Assembly: GCA_013396655.1 (NCBI GenBank)
Contig: WBMV01000298.1
Coordinates: 601,515 to 665,514, forward strand
DNA: 64,000 bases
DNA from: Campylorhamphus procurvoides
Taxonomy: Eukaryota; Chordata; Aves; Passeriformes; Dendrocolaptidae
Direction of reading: 5' to 3'
The notes under the pieces were generated by a model. It was given only the letters and a program-made list of their open reading frames with translations, did not search any database and was not told the origin of the DNA. The translations under genes were made by a program, and so were the position numbers. How positions within the stretch are numbered: position 1 is the first letter of the stretch; every line of letters begins with the position of its first letter. Below, in pieces: positions 1 through 12,200 of this stretch.

Positions 1-169
1 CACCCCCCCCCCAAAAAAAAAAAAACTTGGCTGATAACTCGGATTTAAAAAGAAAGGCGAGGAAAAGCCCCAGCCCCTTGCCTGCGCGGTCGGGAGGACG
101 GGAGGGCGGCCGGGCGCGGGTGCCGGTGGCCGCGGGGCGCCTGGATGCGCTGACTGTAGGGTGTCGGGC
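1..169 (+). promoter_or_regulatory. TBX18: 5' flank / 5' UTR of TBX18 with minimal uORF
   Basis: This is GC-rich sequence directly upstream of the start codon. It opens with a C10 run and an A13 run (3-25). A TTTAAAA word at 44-50 could serve as a weak TATA-like element about 120 bp before the ATG, but nothing in the sequence fixes the transcription start. An upstream ATG at 145 makes a two-codon uORF (ATG CGC TGA, 145-153) that ends 16 nt before the main start and is out of frame with it. Further promoter sequence lies outside the window. Confidence 0.5.
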
Positions 170-253
170 ATGGCCGACAAGCGGCGGTCCTCGCCAGGCA
201 CCACCATGAGCCTCAAGGCTCACGCCTTCTCCGTGGAGGCTCTCATTGGGGCC
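170..253 (+). CDS. TBX18: TBX18 exon 1 (5' part only; cut off at assembly N)
   Basis: The start at 170 has G at -3 and G at +4, a good Kozak context, and yields [12 protein letters not shown] followed by a second Met at codon 13 (206-208, CACCATGA context). Residues 18-27 contain FSVEALIG, matching the eh1 Groucho-recruitment motif known in TBX18 and TBX15. After codon 28 (A) there is a single N at 254, and homology stops. In human TBX18, exon 1 continues with a lysine/arginine-rich nuclear localisation segment and an acidic/Gly/Ala-rich stretch; no frame of 255-584 encodes anything like it. The rest of exon 1 and its donor site are therefore missing from the assembly. Exon 2 phase requires the true exon to end with one extra base of a Gly codon. 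Confidence 0.93.
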
Positions 254-3200
254 NATATACACGACGCATATATGTGTTTGTGTGGAGGGCAGCACAGTTT
301 CACGCAGAAGTGCGCGACCGAAGGAAACACGGCGCCGGGCTCGCACGGCGGACTCGCTGTCTCCCCCCGGCCCGGGCCGGGGGCGGCTCGTCCCGGAGCT
401 CCGCGCCGGGGACCCCCCTCGCAGCCCGGCCGTCCTGGCGGGGTCTGCCCGGCACTCGGGTGTCCCCCTCCCCGGAGGGAGCCAAGGCTGCGGCCCCGGC
501 CCGGGCTCGGGCTGAGCGAGCCTCCCGGTCGCGCTCGAGGTCCGCGCTGCCCCGGCCCTCTCGCTTCCTCCCCTCTCTCCGCAGGCGGCTGCGAGGAGGG
601 TTTCCTGGCGGCCTCCCCGCCCGCATCCCCCGGCGGCTCCCCCAAGGGCTCGAGGCCCGGCTCGCCGCTGCCCACGCCGCAGGCGCCGCGAGTGGACCTG
701 CAGGGCGCGGAACTGTGGAAGCGCTTCCACGAGATCGGCACCGAGATGATCATCACCAAAGCGGGGAGGTAAGGCGCACGGCGGGGCCGCCACCCGCGCT
801 TTCCCGGGGCGGGCCGGCACATCAAAGCGGGCAAAAACCCGGAGAACCCCCCCAGATTTACGAGGCAGGTAGATGGCGATAATGTTGGATGGGCACCGGA
901 GCATGCGGCGTTTCGGGTTTCCTGTTCATTAGGGCGAGGTCTGGGAGTGCCGTGCCCTTCTGGGGGGAAGTTTTTCCCCTTTCCAGAGGATACACATGGT
1001 AAAAACCTGGGTAGTATAAAAGTATCTGAACTTATTAGAAATTACAAAAACATATTTTATTGAATCCATATGCTACTGTCTACATTTTCAGAGAGGCTTT
1101 ATTAATGATTGAAACGCAGTCTTAAACAGCGCAAAGCAGCATTTGTCTTAAGAGAGTCCAGGCGGGCAGTTTCTATTTTATCTTACAGGTGCAATGAAGT
1201 AACAGCAAAAACCAGTTATCCACAGTCAGATTTTTACCCTCTTGCTTGTTCAGAAACGACCAAGATAAGATTTTTCTTTCCAGTAACGATTTTTAATTGA
1301 TTTATATATATGTGTGTGTGTGTATGCATACATATATATATTTAGAGCAGCAGCAAATACTAAATGAACTGGAATAGCTTTCAGGTTTATAAAATACAGA
1401 AAAATATTTTACTAACTTCCAGTCAGCTCATCAGTTGGACCTTTTTATTATTTGGCTTCAATAATGAAGTTTTCTGATAAAACGCATGCCAAGCTAAGAA
1501 GGGCATTTTAATGTTAAAATCACATCATTGGTTAAATAATCAGTTTTCTCCACAGAAGGGTCTATATCGTGAACGTTTGTGTTTTGGTCTTTTTTGTTTT
1601 GTTTTTGTGTTGTTTTTGGAGGTTAGTTTGGGGTTTTGTGTGTGTGTGTTTTTGGGTTTTTTTCCTCACAGAAATTAAGTCGTAGTTTCGTTTCTGCTTT
1701 CAATAAAGAAGTTTTACTATACCTTTCAAAGACAGAGTAGCTCTCGCACTTCACCTTTAGTAAGTTGCAGACAGGAAGTCCCGTCTCAATAAAGACCATA
1801 TTGTTGTGTTACAGCATGGCACATTGGCTTTTATAACTGCATCCGTGCGGTGTTACAGTGGTATCACCGTGGATTTAGCTTTCTAATTTGCTGATATAGC
1901 AGTGACACACCATTTTCTGCTATCAGTTGAAGCTTCAGTGGCAATTTGCCTTTCTGTAAGTCTTGGTCTTCCTGGGTGGAGGGGGTGTTTGCGTATCTCC
2001 AGGAATACATTTCTAGCTAATATCTCAAACGGGCTTTAAATGCATATACTGCTAAGGTAAGGTCTCAAACCCAAATGATTTACTGTCTAACAATAAAGTT
2101 GAAATGATGTGGTAATAGCTGTACTCCCAAAGCGTATCCCCAAACATACGAAGCATTGTTAGAGTAAATGCACTTTAGAAATCTGTTTTGACATATCGAA
2201 TGGGCCATTTCATGGCTATGTAACTATAATCGTCCAAAAGGACTCTGTAGGCTAAAAGGAAGAACGAGAAAAATCCCGCGAAGCGGTTACTTTTCCTAAA
2301 CAACCGTTCACGAGTCTGTTTCGTATTAGAAATGACCTCTCTCTTTCCATGTTCAGGCGGATGTTTCCCGCAATGAGAGTGAAGATCTCAGGTTTAGACC
2401 CACATCAGCAGTATTATATTGCTATGGATATTGTGCCAGTGGATAACAAAAGATACAGGTATGGTGACTTTAAGGCAAAAAATATATGATGCAAACTGTA
2501 GCTTAGCTTTTGGGAGAAAATACTAGCATGATATAAATTAGCAGAAGATCATGTTTAACTCTCCATGAAGATTACTATTTTTATCCCAGGGCATTTAAAA
2601 AAAAAAAAGTTGTGTCAAGTATGGAAAAGCAACTAAAACTTCTGTTGAAGCACTTTATGATGCATTTGCCTCACATTGTGTGTGTAGTGTGGGCAGATGC
2701 TCAGGTTTTGGCTTTCAGAGAGTGCAGTTCTAGTGTGGTGGGAAAATGTTATCATATTATGTTCCTCAACCTGTCAGTGGGAATTATTTCCTATTAACAA
2801 ATAAATATGAAAACGTACATTTTCTAGTGCTAAATGGCATTAACATTAATTAATAACAATAATGACATGGATGTCTGATTTAAATACTTCTTGGTCATCC
2901 TTCAATTTGATTATATAATTTAATTTAAAAGCTATTTATCACTGAGATATTTGGTTCCTTACACTCAAAATGGCTAATGTTTCTAATTACTGTTTTTTAA
3001 AGAACTAATGGTATTATTGTCTGAAGAATAATGTGAGGAACAAGAGGTTGTTCTTCCAACATTCGGGAGTAGGAATTGTGTACTGAAGCTCTCACTATTT
3101 CGATGGCAGTCTTTCGAGGGAGCCAGCTGGATGCTGCAGAAACCTCTGGTCCTGTGGAAGCATTTGCAGGATTGGGCCCGCAGCAGTTCTGTTGTGAGCT

Positions 3201-6200
3201 GCAGCCGTTTCACAAATGCAATCCCATGCTCCGGAGTGGCCAGAGGGAGCCTGGCCAAAGTAGTTCAGGGGAGACAGGATCAGGTCTTCTACCAATTGCT
3301 GGTTTGATGGTTTTAACCTATACTTAGTGTAATGTAGGGAAAACCGCTGCAGATTTAATTGTAGAATGAGGAATATTTCAGACCAAGACTATAAGGTTGG
3401 TTCTGCAGGAATGCTGCTTTGTTTCCTAAGCAAACACTGTCCTATGCTTTCCTGTACTTACCTCATTGACTGCTATGTTGGTGTGGTGTATAAGATCTTT
3501 CTTAACACAGTTTTAGATTTTGTGTTTTTCAACAAGGGGGAGATAGCAGTGCTAAGGATGCCCAGCATACACAGTTAGGGGAGACTTTTCTGAGTGTACC
3601 ATAGAGGAAAAAGTGTGTTTGTGGTTTTTTTTTCCTTTGGACCAGCACAGTACAGTTCAAATAAACCCCCCCCCCCCCTTTTTTTTCTTTTGCTTTGTAT
3701 TGCATGTGTGCATTTACTTAACAATCTAAACATATAATTCCTAGAAGGTCTGAACAATTCCTAAATTCACAGAAAAAGCAAGGTAATAATTCCAAAATAA
3801 TTAAAATGTTAATATTAAAAAATAAAGAGGCTATATTGAATAGTATTGAATTTAATTTAAAATAATTACAATCATAATGACCTGCATTGTCTGCCTAATA
3901 GGATGATATGTGGTGCTCACATAACTGAGGTAACTTAACAAGAGTTTTTTGAAGGGCAGTATTTTCTTCGTTGACAAACTTAGATTTCTGCATTCATGTG
4001 TTAGTAACCAGACTTTTAGCTTTTCTGCTAAATATTAATGTTTTAAAATTTTTACTAGATGTCACCTTTCATTCTTTGCTGTGCTTTTTACTGCTGACTG
4101 TTAGTTTAACTCTGGCTGTTTGTGTGGCTTCACAGACTGTCTTGCAGATTTTAAAATCCATAGATATAACAGTAGTCACATGGAGCCTAGTCTTTAGCTG
4201 ACAGAGCAGATAGCAAAACTAAATGTAAATGAAGAAAATGGCATCTAGGTCTAGATTTCTAGCAAAATTGGACCTTATAAGTATTTGGAAGTTTGAACTG
4301 TGGCTCAAAATCTTTTATGTGTATTTATAACTTCATTTACTTTTGTAGGGAAAGCAAGTATTTAGTATAAACCAAGAAATACAAAATAAATGAGAAATGT
4401 TACAATCATGATCCAGGGCTGAGAATTTGTCCCCAGGAGAGAATTTCACCACCATTCTAGATCTTAGTCATGCAGCTTGATCTGAGTTGTATGAAGTGAT
4501 ACATGCATTGGATCATTTTGTTTTTTGTTCCAATCATGTTGGTTTTTTTTTTCCTAATAAGGAGCTGAATTGTACAAACATGATTTGATAAAGTCTTTCT
4601 TGCTTTTATTAAAAATATAGCTGAATTACTGGAATTTTACTGTATTTGAAAAAAAAAACTTTCAGTTAGTGTTTTTTAATGGCTATGTGAAGTGTTTGCC
4701 TTTAAAATAAATTTTCTACCGAAGTAGGCTTTATTTTTATTATAAAATTACTTTGTCAGCATTGACCTATCAAATTAAATACAGACTCTGTGTTTTCATT
4801 TTTAAGCCTTTGTGCAATACTATTCAAGCCAATTAATATGGTCTATGGAAATATCAAGAGCATAGTTTGACATACTTTCATTATTTTTCCTATCATAGTA
4901 TTCTTTCCCTTCAATAGCTTTATTTATAGACTCTTATATTAGACTCAACATGTTAAATCTTCCAAATATGGAATTACTACTCAATTTGATAAATGAAGGA
5001 CCAGATTCTTCCCTGTTTGCTGATGCTCGTTCAGAGCAGAGCTGTAGCAATCAATGAACTGACACCAGCTTAAAGCTCAGTGTGGAGCCTAATGTTAAGA
5101 CTGTGACTGATTTTAGGAAGCCTAAGGTTAGATCAGAGCATGATTTTTAACCTTGTTTTTGCAGGTGCCAGAACCAGTTTGAAACTAAAAAAATTACTTT
5201 TATTTATGTAGAGTTATGTCCTTTCATGTTTTAATTGATGGATTCTTACTGTATGCATGGGCCCTAATTTATTAATACTGAATGGATCTGATAAATTATT
5301 TTGTGGTTATAGGTATTTGCTTTCTTTTTATAGGTATGTTTATCATAGTTCCAAGTGGATGGTGGCTGGTAATGCTGACTCCCCTGTACCGCCTCGTGTT
5401 TATATTCATCCTGATTCACCCGCCTCCGGGGAGACATGGATGAGACAAGTGATCAGCTTTGACAAACTGAAACTTACCAATAACGAGCTGGATGACCAAG
5501 GGCATGTGAGTACTTGCTCTTCTGCAGTATTATATGTAGGCACATTGCTCAGCCCTGGAAGGCTCTGATGATGTACAGCTTCAGGGTGCCAGAAATAGGC
5601 TTGACTTTTCAAAGTTGTTTTGGAATTTTACTGTCCAGATCTAAAATCTGCTTACTTTCTGCTCCCATAATTAACTGCTTATTAGAGCCTGCTGTTTTAC
5701 TCTCCCCCTCAAAAACAGAACTCTTTTTGCAAAGTAAGACTTTACAAGGTTAAATTGCCTAACACAAAGGGGCAGGATTTCTCTCATGTTTTCCCACCGA
5801 GTGTGTTACTTGCAACTTCTGCTCCGATCGAAAAGGACGCTTAAATTCACAAGTGGCTAGAAGAAACATTAATAGTGTGTAATAACTTCACATGAATAAA
5901 AATACACTTAAGTATTTTCTTAACCTAAACGTTTGTGTGAAATCCCATGAGGTGTTAATAATTGCAGTCAAAAACGAACAACATGGGAGCTGGGTTTGCT
6001 CCGATGATGATTTATTACATACCTTATGAAGCAAGACCCTTTCACAGCTGAGGCTCATTACTTCTGAAAAAACTGGCGAAGACGTATGCAGTATGAGTGT
6101 TCTGTTTGCAAGTTCTAAATTGTTTAGTTATGACATTATCTAATGTGACAAAATGTGTTATGTTAATATTTCCTTTTCGCTTCAAAACTGTTGAAACATG

Positions 6201-9200
6201 ACAGATGTAAGCCAATATCATTCCAGCAATCCCTAAAATAGTTTTACTCGACACCTTAAGAAATAATTAAAAAATGAGAATTGTTTTTAGTCAGGATGAA
6301 GTCTTTGATTTTACAAACTCCCATAATAAATGGCAAATGCTGGCATCCATTCAGAAGGAGCATCATGTTCCAAGTGGTAGAGTTTTAAGATGTTGGAGGC
6401 AAGTTTCAAGTCAGGATGTGGATTCCATTGTCCTTAGTGCAACCCGATTTATTAACCTGGATGCTTTCTCCTTCAAGGAGGGGAGTGAAAGAAAACGTAC
6501 CTGGCAAAGAGTACAATGATACTACATGCATCTTTCAGTATAGTTGTAAGTCTTTGACACTGAGCCAGTGTATTTTGTTAATACATAATCTAAATTTAAC
6601 CATGAGATTTGTGTTAACAAATGAGATTAACAGACGCAGGAATAGAGGAGAGTGGCTGAGCTGAGCTAACAAATGTGATAACAAGGATAAAAATCCTTCT
6701 ATTTGTATAATAATATTCATAATTTTATTCTGTTCTTCCTTAAAAGAAATGTGGGGGTATTCAAATCTCTTGAGTTAGCAGTGCTTTTCTTTAGGCTGGT
6801 AAGAATGGCTTTTTATATTGCTTCTTTCCAGAATTACAGTTAAGGAGTATTATTTGACAGTGCCCATTTGAGTTAAGGTTAGCACATGAAGTTCCCTTAG
6901 TTTGCCCTGCATTTGTGTATTTGTGACTTCCCTCAAGTAGGAGTTGCTTTCTTTGAGTCCTGAGTCTATTGTAAGGGCTCTAAAAGCAAAGTGGATGCAA
7001 ATGGGTAAAATAACTGCTTTTCCACCAGGCCAGCTGGTTTGTGCACTCACTGGTTTCAGAGGGGCGATATGTGGGTACTGTGGTACACCCACGCACTTGC
7101 AGTCACAAACTGCCCTGTGATACAATATCAGATGTGCAGATAATTGTATTACTGTGTTTTCCAACCAAGATTTTAGCTTTGTTTTTATTCTAAACTGAAA
7201 CCTATGTAGTGCACACAACACACCATTATTCATAATATCAGGGGATATAAATTTTCTGGTCTTTAGTTTAAGTATTTCGGCTTGGAAATGAGTGAAGCAA
7301 AACCCAAGTACAGTGATTTGCGACACATTGAACTGATTCAGAGCTATGCCAGTGCCCCTCCTCCCCAAAGTGGAAATTTAAGTATTAAAATAAAAGGACA
7401 AAAGAAGGATGACTGTAGAATAATTTCATATTTCTCAGATCTGGGAAATTGCAAACATGTCATTCATAATTACCAGAAAAGGCAAAAGCAGAAAGCAGAA
7501 AAGTGTCTCTTCCAATGGGTGCATTTTTTCTTTTAAAGCTATGGCAGTGTGGAATGCTGTATTGAAAAAGCTATGTAGCCTCTGAATGCCTCTAGCAATA
7601 ATGGAAAACGAATAATCATATTTTGTGATGAATATGAAAAACAATTGTTTCTCATAAGGAGGAAGGAACCGTTTTTCTCAAGGGGGTACCAGGGGAGGGA
7701 TAGGGAATTAGAAGAACTAGGGGGCAAGGCTCTACTGCCCCTCCAGTATTTGTTCTTACATCAAATATTTTGACTCTCACCCATATATGGGACATAGGGA
7801 GTATTTTAGATTATTAGAAAGTGAGTTTTTTCCCTCTCCTGCTTAGGCAGAGTGGCTCAGAAAAATCTTAGTGGGACCTCTACCAAGCAGTGTTGTGCTT
7901 TAGCTGTTGTTCTTTGAGTGTGCTTTCCCTGCTCTCTGCTTCTGGCAATTTAATCCTGATTGAAGCTGTTCCTTTATTCTCCCTGGGCTCCTCAAAGGTA
8001 CAAACTCTTGCAGAGCTTTTGTGTTAAAATCCCATGGGAAGGTTTTGATCTTGTGAATGTTGAGATAGGGAGCTTGCATGACGTCAATCCAGAGCCTTTT
8101 TACCTATTCTGGAGTATTAACAATCAGAATCTGTGAGAGAAGTGAGCCATGACCATGGCGACATTGTTTGCAAACAGGCACTAAGGTAGTATTCTTACTC
8201 AGTATTTATGTTGTAATAGTATTTATATTGTGGTAGGAGTTCGTGGCAGCCAGCTCCCCTTGCATTGTGTTGCTCTGAGATCAGCACCTTGTGAAAGGAG
8301 ATCAACCATCTCTTAGACAACTTGCTTTGCAGCTCAAGTGCTTTCCAGACTCCTTGTGGCCTGCTGCTGTTTCCATCAAGTACTTTGAGGGGAAGTTTGT
8401 GCCCTCACAATGTTATTGCACTGTTCTGTGGACAGTTTTGGAAGTACGTCTACATATAGGACATTCTCTGATACATGGGGTCTGCTTGCAGGCTGTGGAG
8501 GTCAAGAAAAAATTGTAAGGATGTGTTTTTTTTATCTCAAAAGGGAGTTCAAGGGTGAATTCCATACCTTGGAGATACTGTGTTCTTACAGAGGCATTAA
8601 GACACACACTGTGGCTTTTGTGTCTTTCATCTGTATTGTGATGGCAAGGAAAGGTAAAGCTGGAGTTTGCAGTTGTCAGTGAGAAGTAGAATAGCGCATG
8701 GTCTGGATGCTCTTTGTTAATGTCTTTCATCCTTTTCTCATCTATGGAGTAAGTGCTGCATTGTAAAACAGTCTCCCTCTGGCTGGTTAGAGCTGGCTGA
8801 TTTTTCTATTTCAGTGCAGTTTTTAATCTGAATTTCAGTAGAGGGGAAAAGTCAATATTTTTTATGCTATTTTCCATGCTTTTCAGCTGAGTATTTTTTG
8901 ATGCAGAGGAACATCTTTTAACTTCTAGTGAAAATGAGGCTGTTAGCCTGTTAATTGTTCCTTGGTGGTTGGGGTGGTTTTTTTCCCCATTTGAAAGTGG
9001 GGCGAGGCTGGAAGCAGAGGCTGACTTACTCTGCCCAGACTTGGCTCCAAGTATTGAGCTCTGCTTACAGTCAGTGGGTAGTTATATATTCTTGTCACAA
9101 TGAAAAGCTGTGAAACATCAGCATTTGCACTTGCAGATTTTGTCTTAGTCAAGAGGAAATCCATGCTTCTCAGCCCCACACACTTCCCTGCCTGCAGAAA

Positions 9201-12200
9201 GCCTAGAGAGAGGATAAAAAAGGACTTTTGGCAAACACAGCAGCAAGGACCATGCTGGTGATGTGGAGGTGACTGTGTAGTTTTGGCGCTGCCAAGCTGC
9301 CAGAGGATTGGCATCTTCCCTGCGAAGGAGTATCTGGCTCTCACTTCTGGCTGTGCTGGTTGTGCCCATGGTTAGCTCTGAGTCTTCATTGTGGCAGCAG
9401 CTCAAAAGCCAGGTTGCAAAGGTGTTCCCAGCTTTGTGTGTCTGCAGGTGGATTGGCCACCTTTATTCGGCCACTTACCCGTGGTCTCCCTGCCTGCAGC
9501 ACCTTCCACCTGATAATAATTTCCTGGCAGCTGCTGTGGCCAAAGTGTAATTTTACTTTTGGTGGTTTATTTCCCCATGAAGTTTTTGGTCTTGCCCTGT
9601 GACGGGTTTGTAGAAAGAAGCAGGCTCTTCAACTGTGGATTGAAAGTAATGCCGTTCATGTTTGGAAACACAGTGGGATTTCTGATTGGGGTTTTTTGTT
9701 GTTGCATTTTAAGGGTATGAAGGGAAAGTTGCTGTTTCTGAAGATAAACTGTTAGATCCTGTTTGTGCTTTTAAATATGCAAACACTGTGAAATGACTAG
9801 CTGGAATCTCTTTTTCCTTAGCTTTTTCTTTGCAGTAGCTTTAGGTGATGTTTAGAATAATAGAGCTAAACTGTTTTCGGAATGGATTTTGCATCTCCCT
9901 CTCCTTTTATGTCCTACCTTCATAGTGTTACTCTTTAATGCATCAGGGCTTTGCAGTTATGTATTATTTACTTAGAATTCAGAGTCCTTCAGATCATTAA
10001 TAAAGATCCCACTGTTAGAAGCCATAGTACAAAATCAATAAAAAAAATTTATTGCTTTGGATTTGTTAATTGCCATAGTATTGTCAGTGCAGGAAATTTC
10101 AGTCTAGTACAGAGGCCAGACAGGTTGCTCTTAAGCATGGATCAGTGTAGCTGTAACAGCCACTCAGATAAGGAGTGGGAGGTGTTCATCTCCACGTGGC
10201 TTTGATTTCCCTTGTTCTGCTACCTGAGCTGAGTTGTTGGCATCTGCCAGAGTTATCATTGCTGTGTGAGCAAGTGGTGGTTTGCACCACAGAGCTGATG
10301 GGAACCAAGCAATTCCTGTGGGAGCAGAACATGGCATGCTCAGTGGCACCCAGGCAAATGGCAAGACACAGAATGGCAGTGGGTTTCAACAGTGAAACAG
10401 TTTTTGTTGATCCTTTCTTTTGCTGTTGCAACAATATCTCCCCTGGTATCTCTGGGTGTTCACAGGAAAACAGGGTCAGGAATGTGCTGTCCTCTCTGCA
10501 TTTTCATTTTGTAGATATTTGCCTGTGGAGAATTGAAAGTAGTGTTGTAAAAGAGAATACATGTTTGCATGATAAAAAAGTCGTGCTCTGTTGAAGATTT
10601 CAGAAACTGGAAAAAGGCTTCATAAGAGGACATCCATAAGGCACTCCCTGAGCAAATTAATTGGAGCCTGTGATGTCATTATCAAAACCTTACTCACAGG
10701 CTAATAAAACCCCTGATTATCCAGAAACTTGGCTTATCCAAAACGAGGTTGTGTCATCTGGCCAGGACCAAGTGTATGAAACTGGTCAAACTCTAGTTTA
10801 TCCAAATGAATGTAATGTCCTCTATGTCATTTGGATGAATGAACTTCCATAGTGTCTAGCATAGGGGCTCTGTTGAGTACTTGAGCACACCCACATTCTG
10901 AGGCTACTCAGGGAGCAGGAAATTAAAAAGCTACCCCAGAATGTTGATTAGTGGTTCCACAGGCCAATAGCCATAGGACTATTTATTTATTGAGTTACTA
11001 ATTTCTTATGGCTTCCAACAATAATAGTTGAACTTCCAATTTATTTTTTTTCTTGAAGTCTTCTATTTTAATAGTGGTTAGCTGAAGTGGGGTAAAATAG
11101 AGGAAAAGTTCTGTATTTTAAATCTCCTCTAAAATTAAGGTTCAGTACGAAAAGGTATTTTTGTGTTTAATTTTATGCATTATAGACAACTCTTCTATAA
11201 TATACTTTTGATTGAGTTTTTGTATGCTGGGTGGAAGGGGGTTGTTTATTGATATTCATTGTCTATATTTTAAATCAGGTGTTATTAACACTCTAGGGTT
11301 TTGGATTTTGGTATCACTGTACTCTTAAGTTTTTGCTTCTTCAGAGAGTGAGAGTCTCAGCTTGTGTTCCAAACAAGATTTGTTTCCAGCCTTTGGGATA
11401 TAAGGAAAAAAAATGCTCCAATAGCATATCCTGAAGGTTCTGAAAAAAAAAAAAAAGACAGACAAATTTCTGCTGCTGTTAATCCTGTTAGATTAAATCC
11501 AGACTTCAGTGGAAAAAAAGTGACAAAAGTTTCATAATTCCAGTGGGACCTGGACTCCCGATTTGTCTTTTTTTTTTTTTTTTTTTCCGAGCCAGTTTCA
11601 ATCGAGCCAGTCTCTGAATTTGGAGCTCCTGAGTCGTAATTTTTAAATGCTTAGGGCTGGCAATAACATAAATGCTCAGGGATTAGACTACTGTAACAAG
11701 AACCTTCAGAGGTTAAAGAAAACATTTCATTTCCAGTAAGTGGCATGGTAAACACATACCATAATCTGTTCCAAAAAACTATTAGTCTTGAAGCAGCAGG
11801 GCATCCTTTCTAATAAATGTTATCTTTTTGCTTTCATGACTGCATAGATTATCCTTCACTCTATGCATAAATATCAGCCTCGTGTCCACGTCATCCGAAA
11901 AGACTGTGGTGATGATCTGTCACCTGTCAAGCCTATCCCTTCAGGAGAAGGGGTGAAAGCCTTCTCCTTTCCAGAGACAGTTTTCACTACTGTCACCGCA
12001 TACCAAAATCAACAGGTAATTTGGGCTATGTGCTTAGCATTTTACAGGCGTTCCAGAGCAGACCAGGGACATAAGAGACGGGAGAAAAGCAGATACTTTT
12101 ATTGTACTACTTATTAAAATAAAATTGTCTAAACCCTTTTTGTACTATGAGTAGCTTTCACTGATATCATTGCAGCAGCGCCTGGAGGCTGTAGCTGAGA

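Larger units (their letters stand above)
60..850. promoter_or_regulatory. CpG island over TBX18 exons 1-2
   Basis: The block is visibly rich in G, C and CpG (for example around 95-190 and 320-830), against AT-rich, CpG-poor sequence after about 950. CpG islands over the first exons are typical of developmental transcription factor genes. The boundaries are by eye. A short AT/GT-rich stretch at 255-285, right after the N, interrupts the island and looks out of place. Confidence 0.7.
2459..5333 (+). other. Intron 3 of TBX18
   Basis: 2875 bp with GT..AG ends and AT-rich sequence. It includes a C13/T8 homopolymer block at 3666-3686. A stretch at about 4995-5095 resembles the old palindromic amniote elements that start with a CCAGATTC word. 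Near the 3' end a second in-frame AG lies 21 nt upstream of the used acceptor (5311-5312 and 5332-5333). No other gene is seen. Confidence 0.9.
5506..11847 (+). other. Intron 4 of TBX18 (largest)
   Basis: 6342 bp from GTGAGT to GCATAG. It is mostly unique AT-rich sequence with T19 at 11568-11586. It holds a perfect cAMP-response-element palindrome TGACGTCA at 8079-8086. Three TTATCCA words lie at 10717-10723, 10734-10740 and 10798-10804. The longest open frame (minus strand, 6850-7368, 172 codons) shows no family signature. No nested gene is supported. Confidence 0.85.

Noticed and set aside
44..50. TTTAAAA as a TATA box
   Set aside because: CpG-island promoters often lack TATA boxes and no initiation site can be seen; kept only as a remark in the 5' flank entry.
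161..772. Continuous 203-codon plus-strand frame through exon 1, the N and exon 2
   Set aside because: The first and last parts are real TBX18 exons in the same frame, but the middle (254-584) has no homology and ends in a strong splice acceptor. The continuity is accidental, and the GTG at 161 is not a start.
220..834. 204-codon minus-strand frame over exons 1-2
   Set aside because: Antisense shadow of a GC-rich, CpG-island coding region. The product is low-complexity Pro/Gly/Arg with no domain.
6850..7368. 172-codon minus-strand open frame in intron 4
   Set aside because: A length of this order is expected about once by chance in 64 kb of six-frame sequence. It has no family motifs and no exon-like context.
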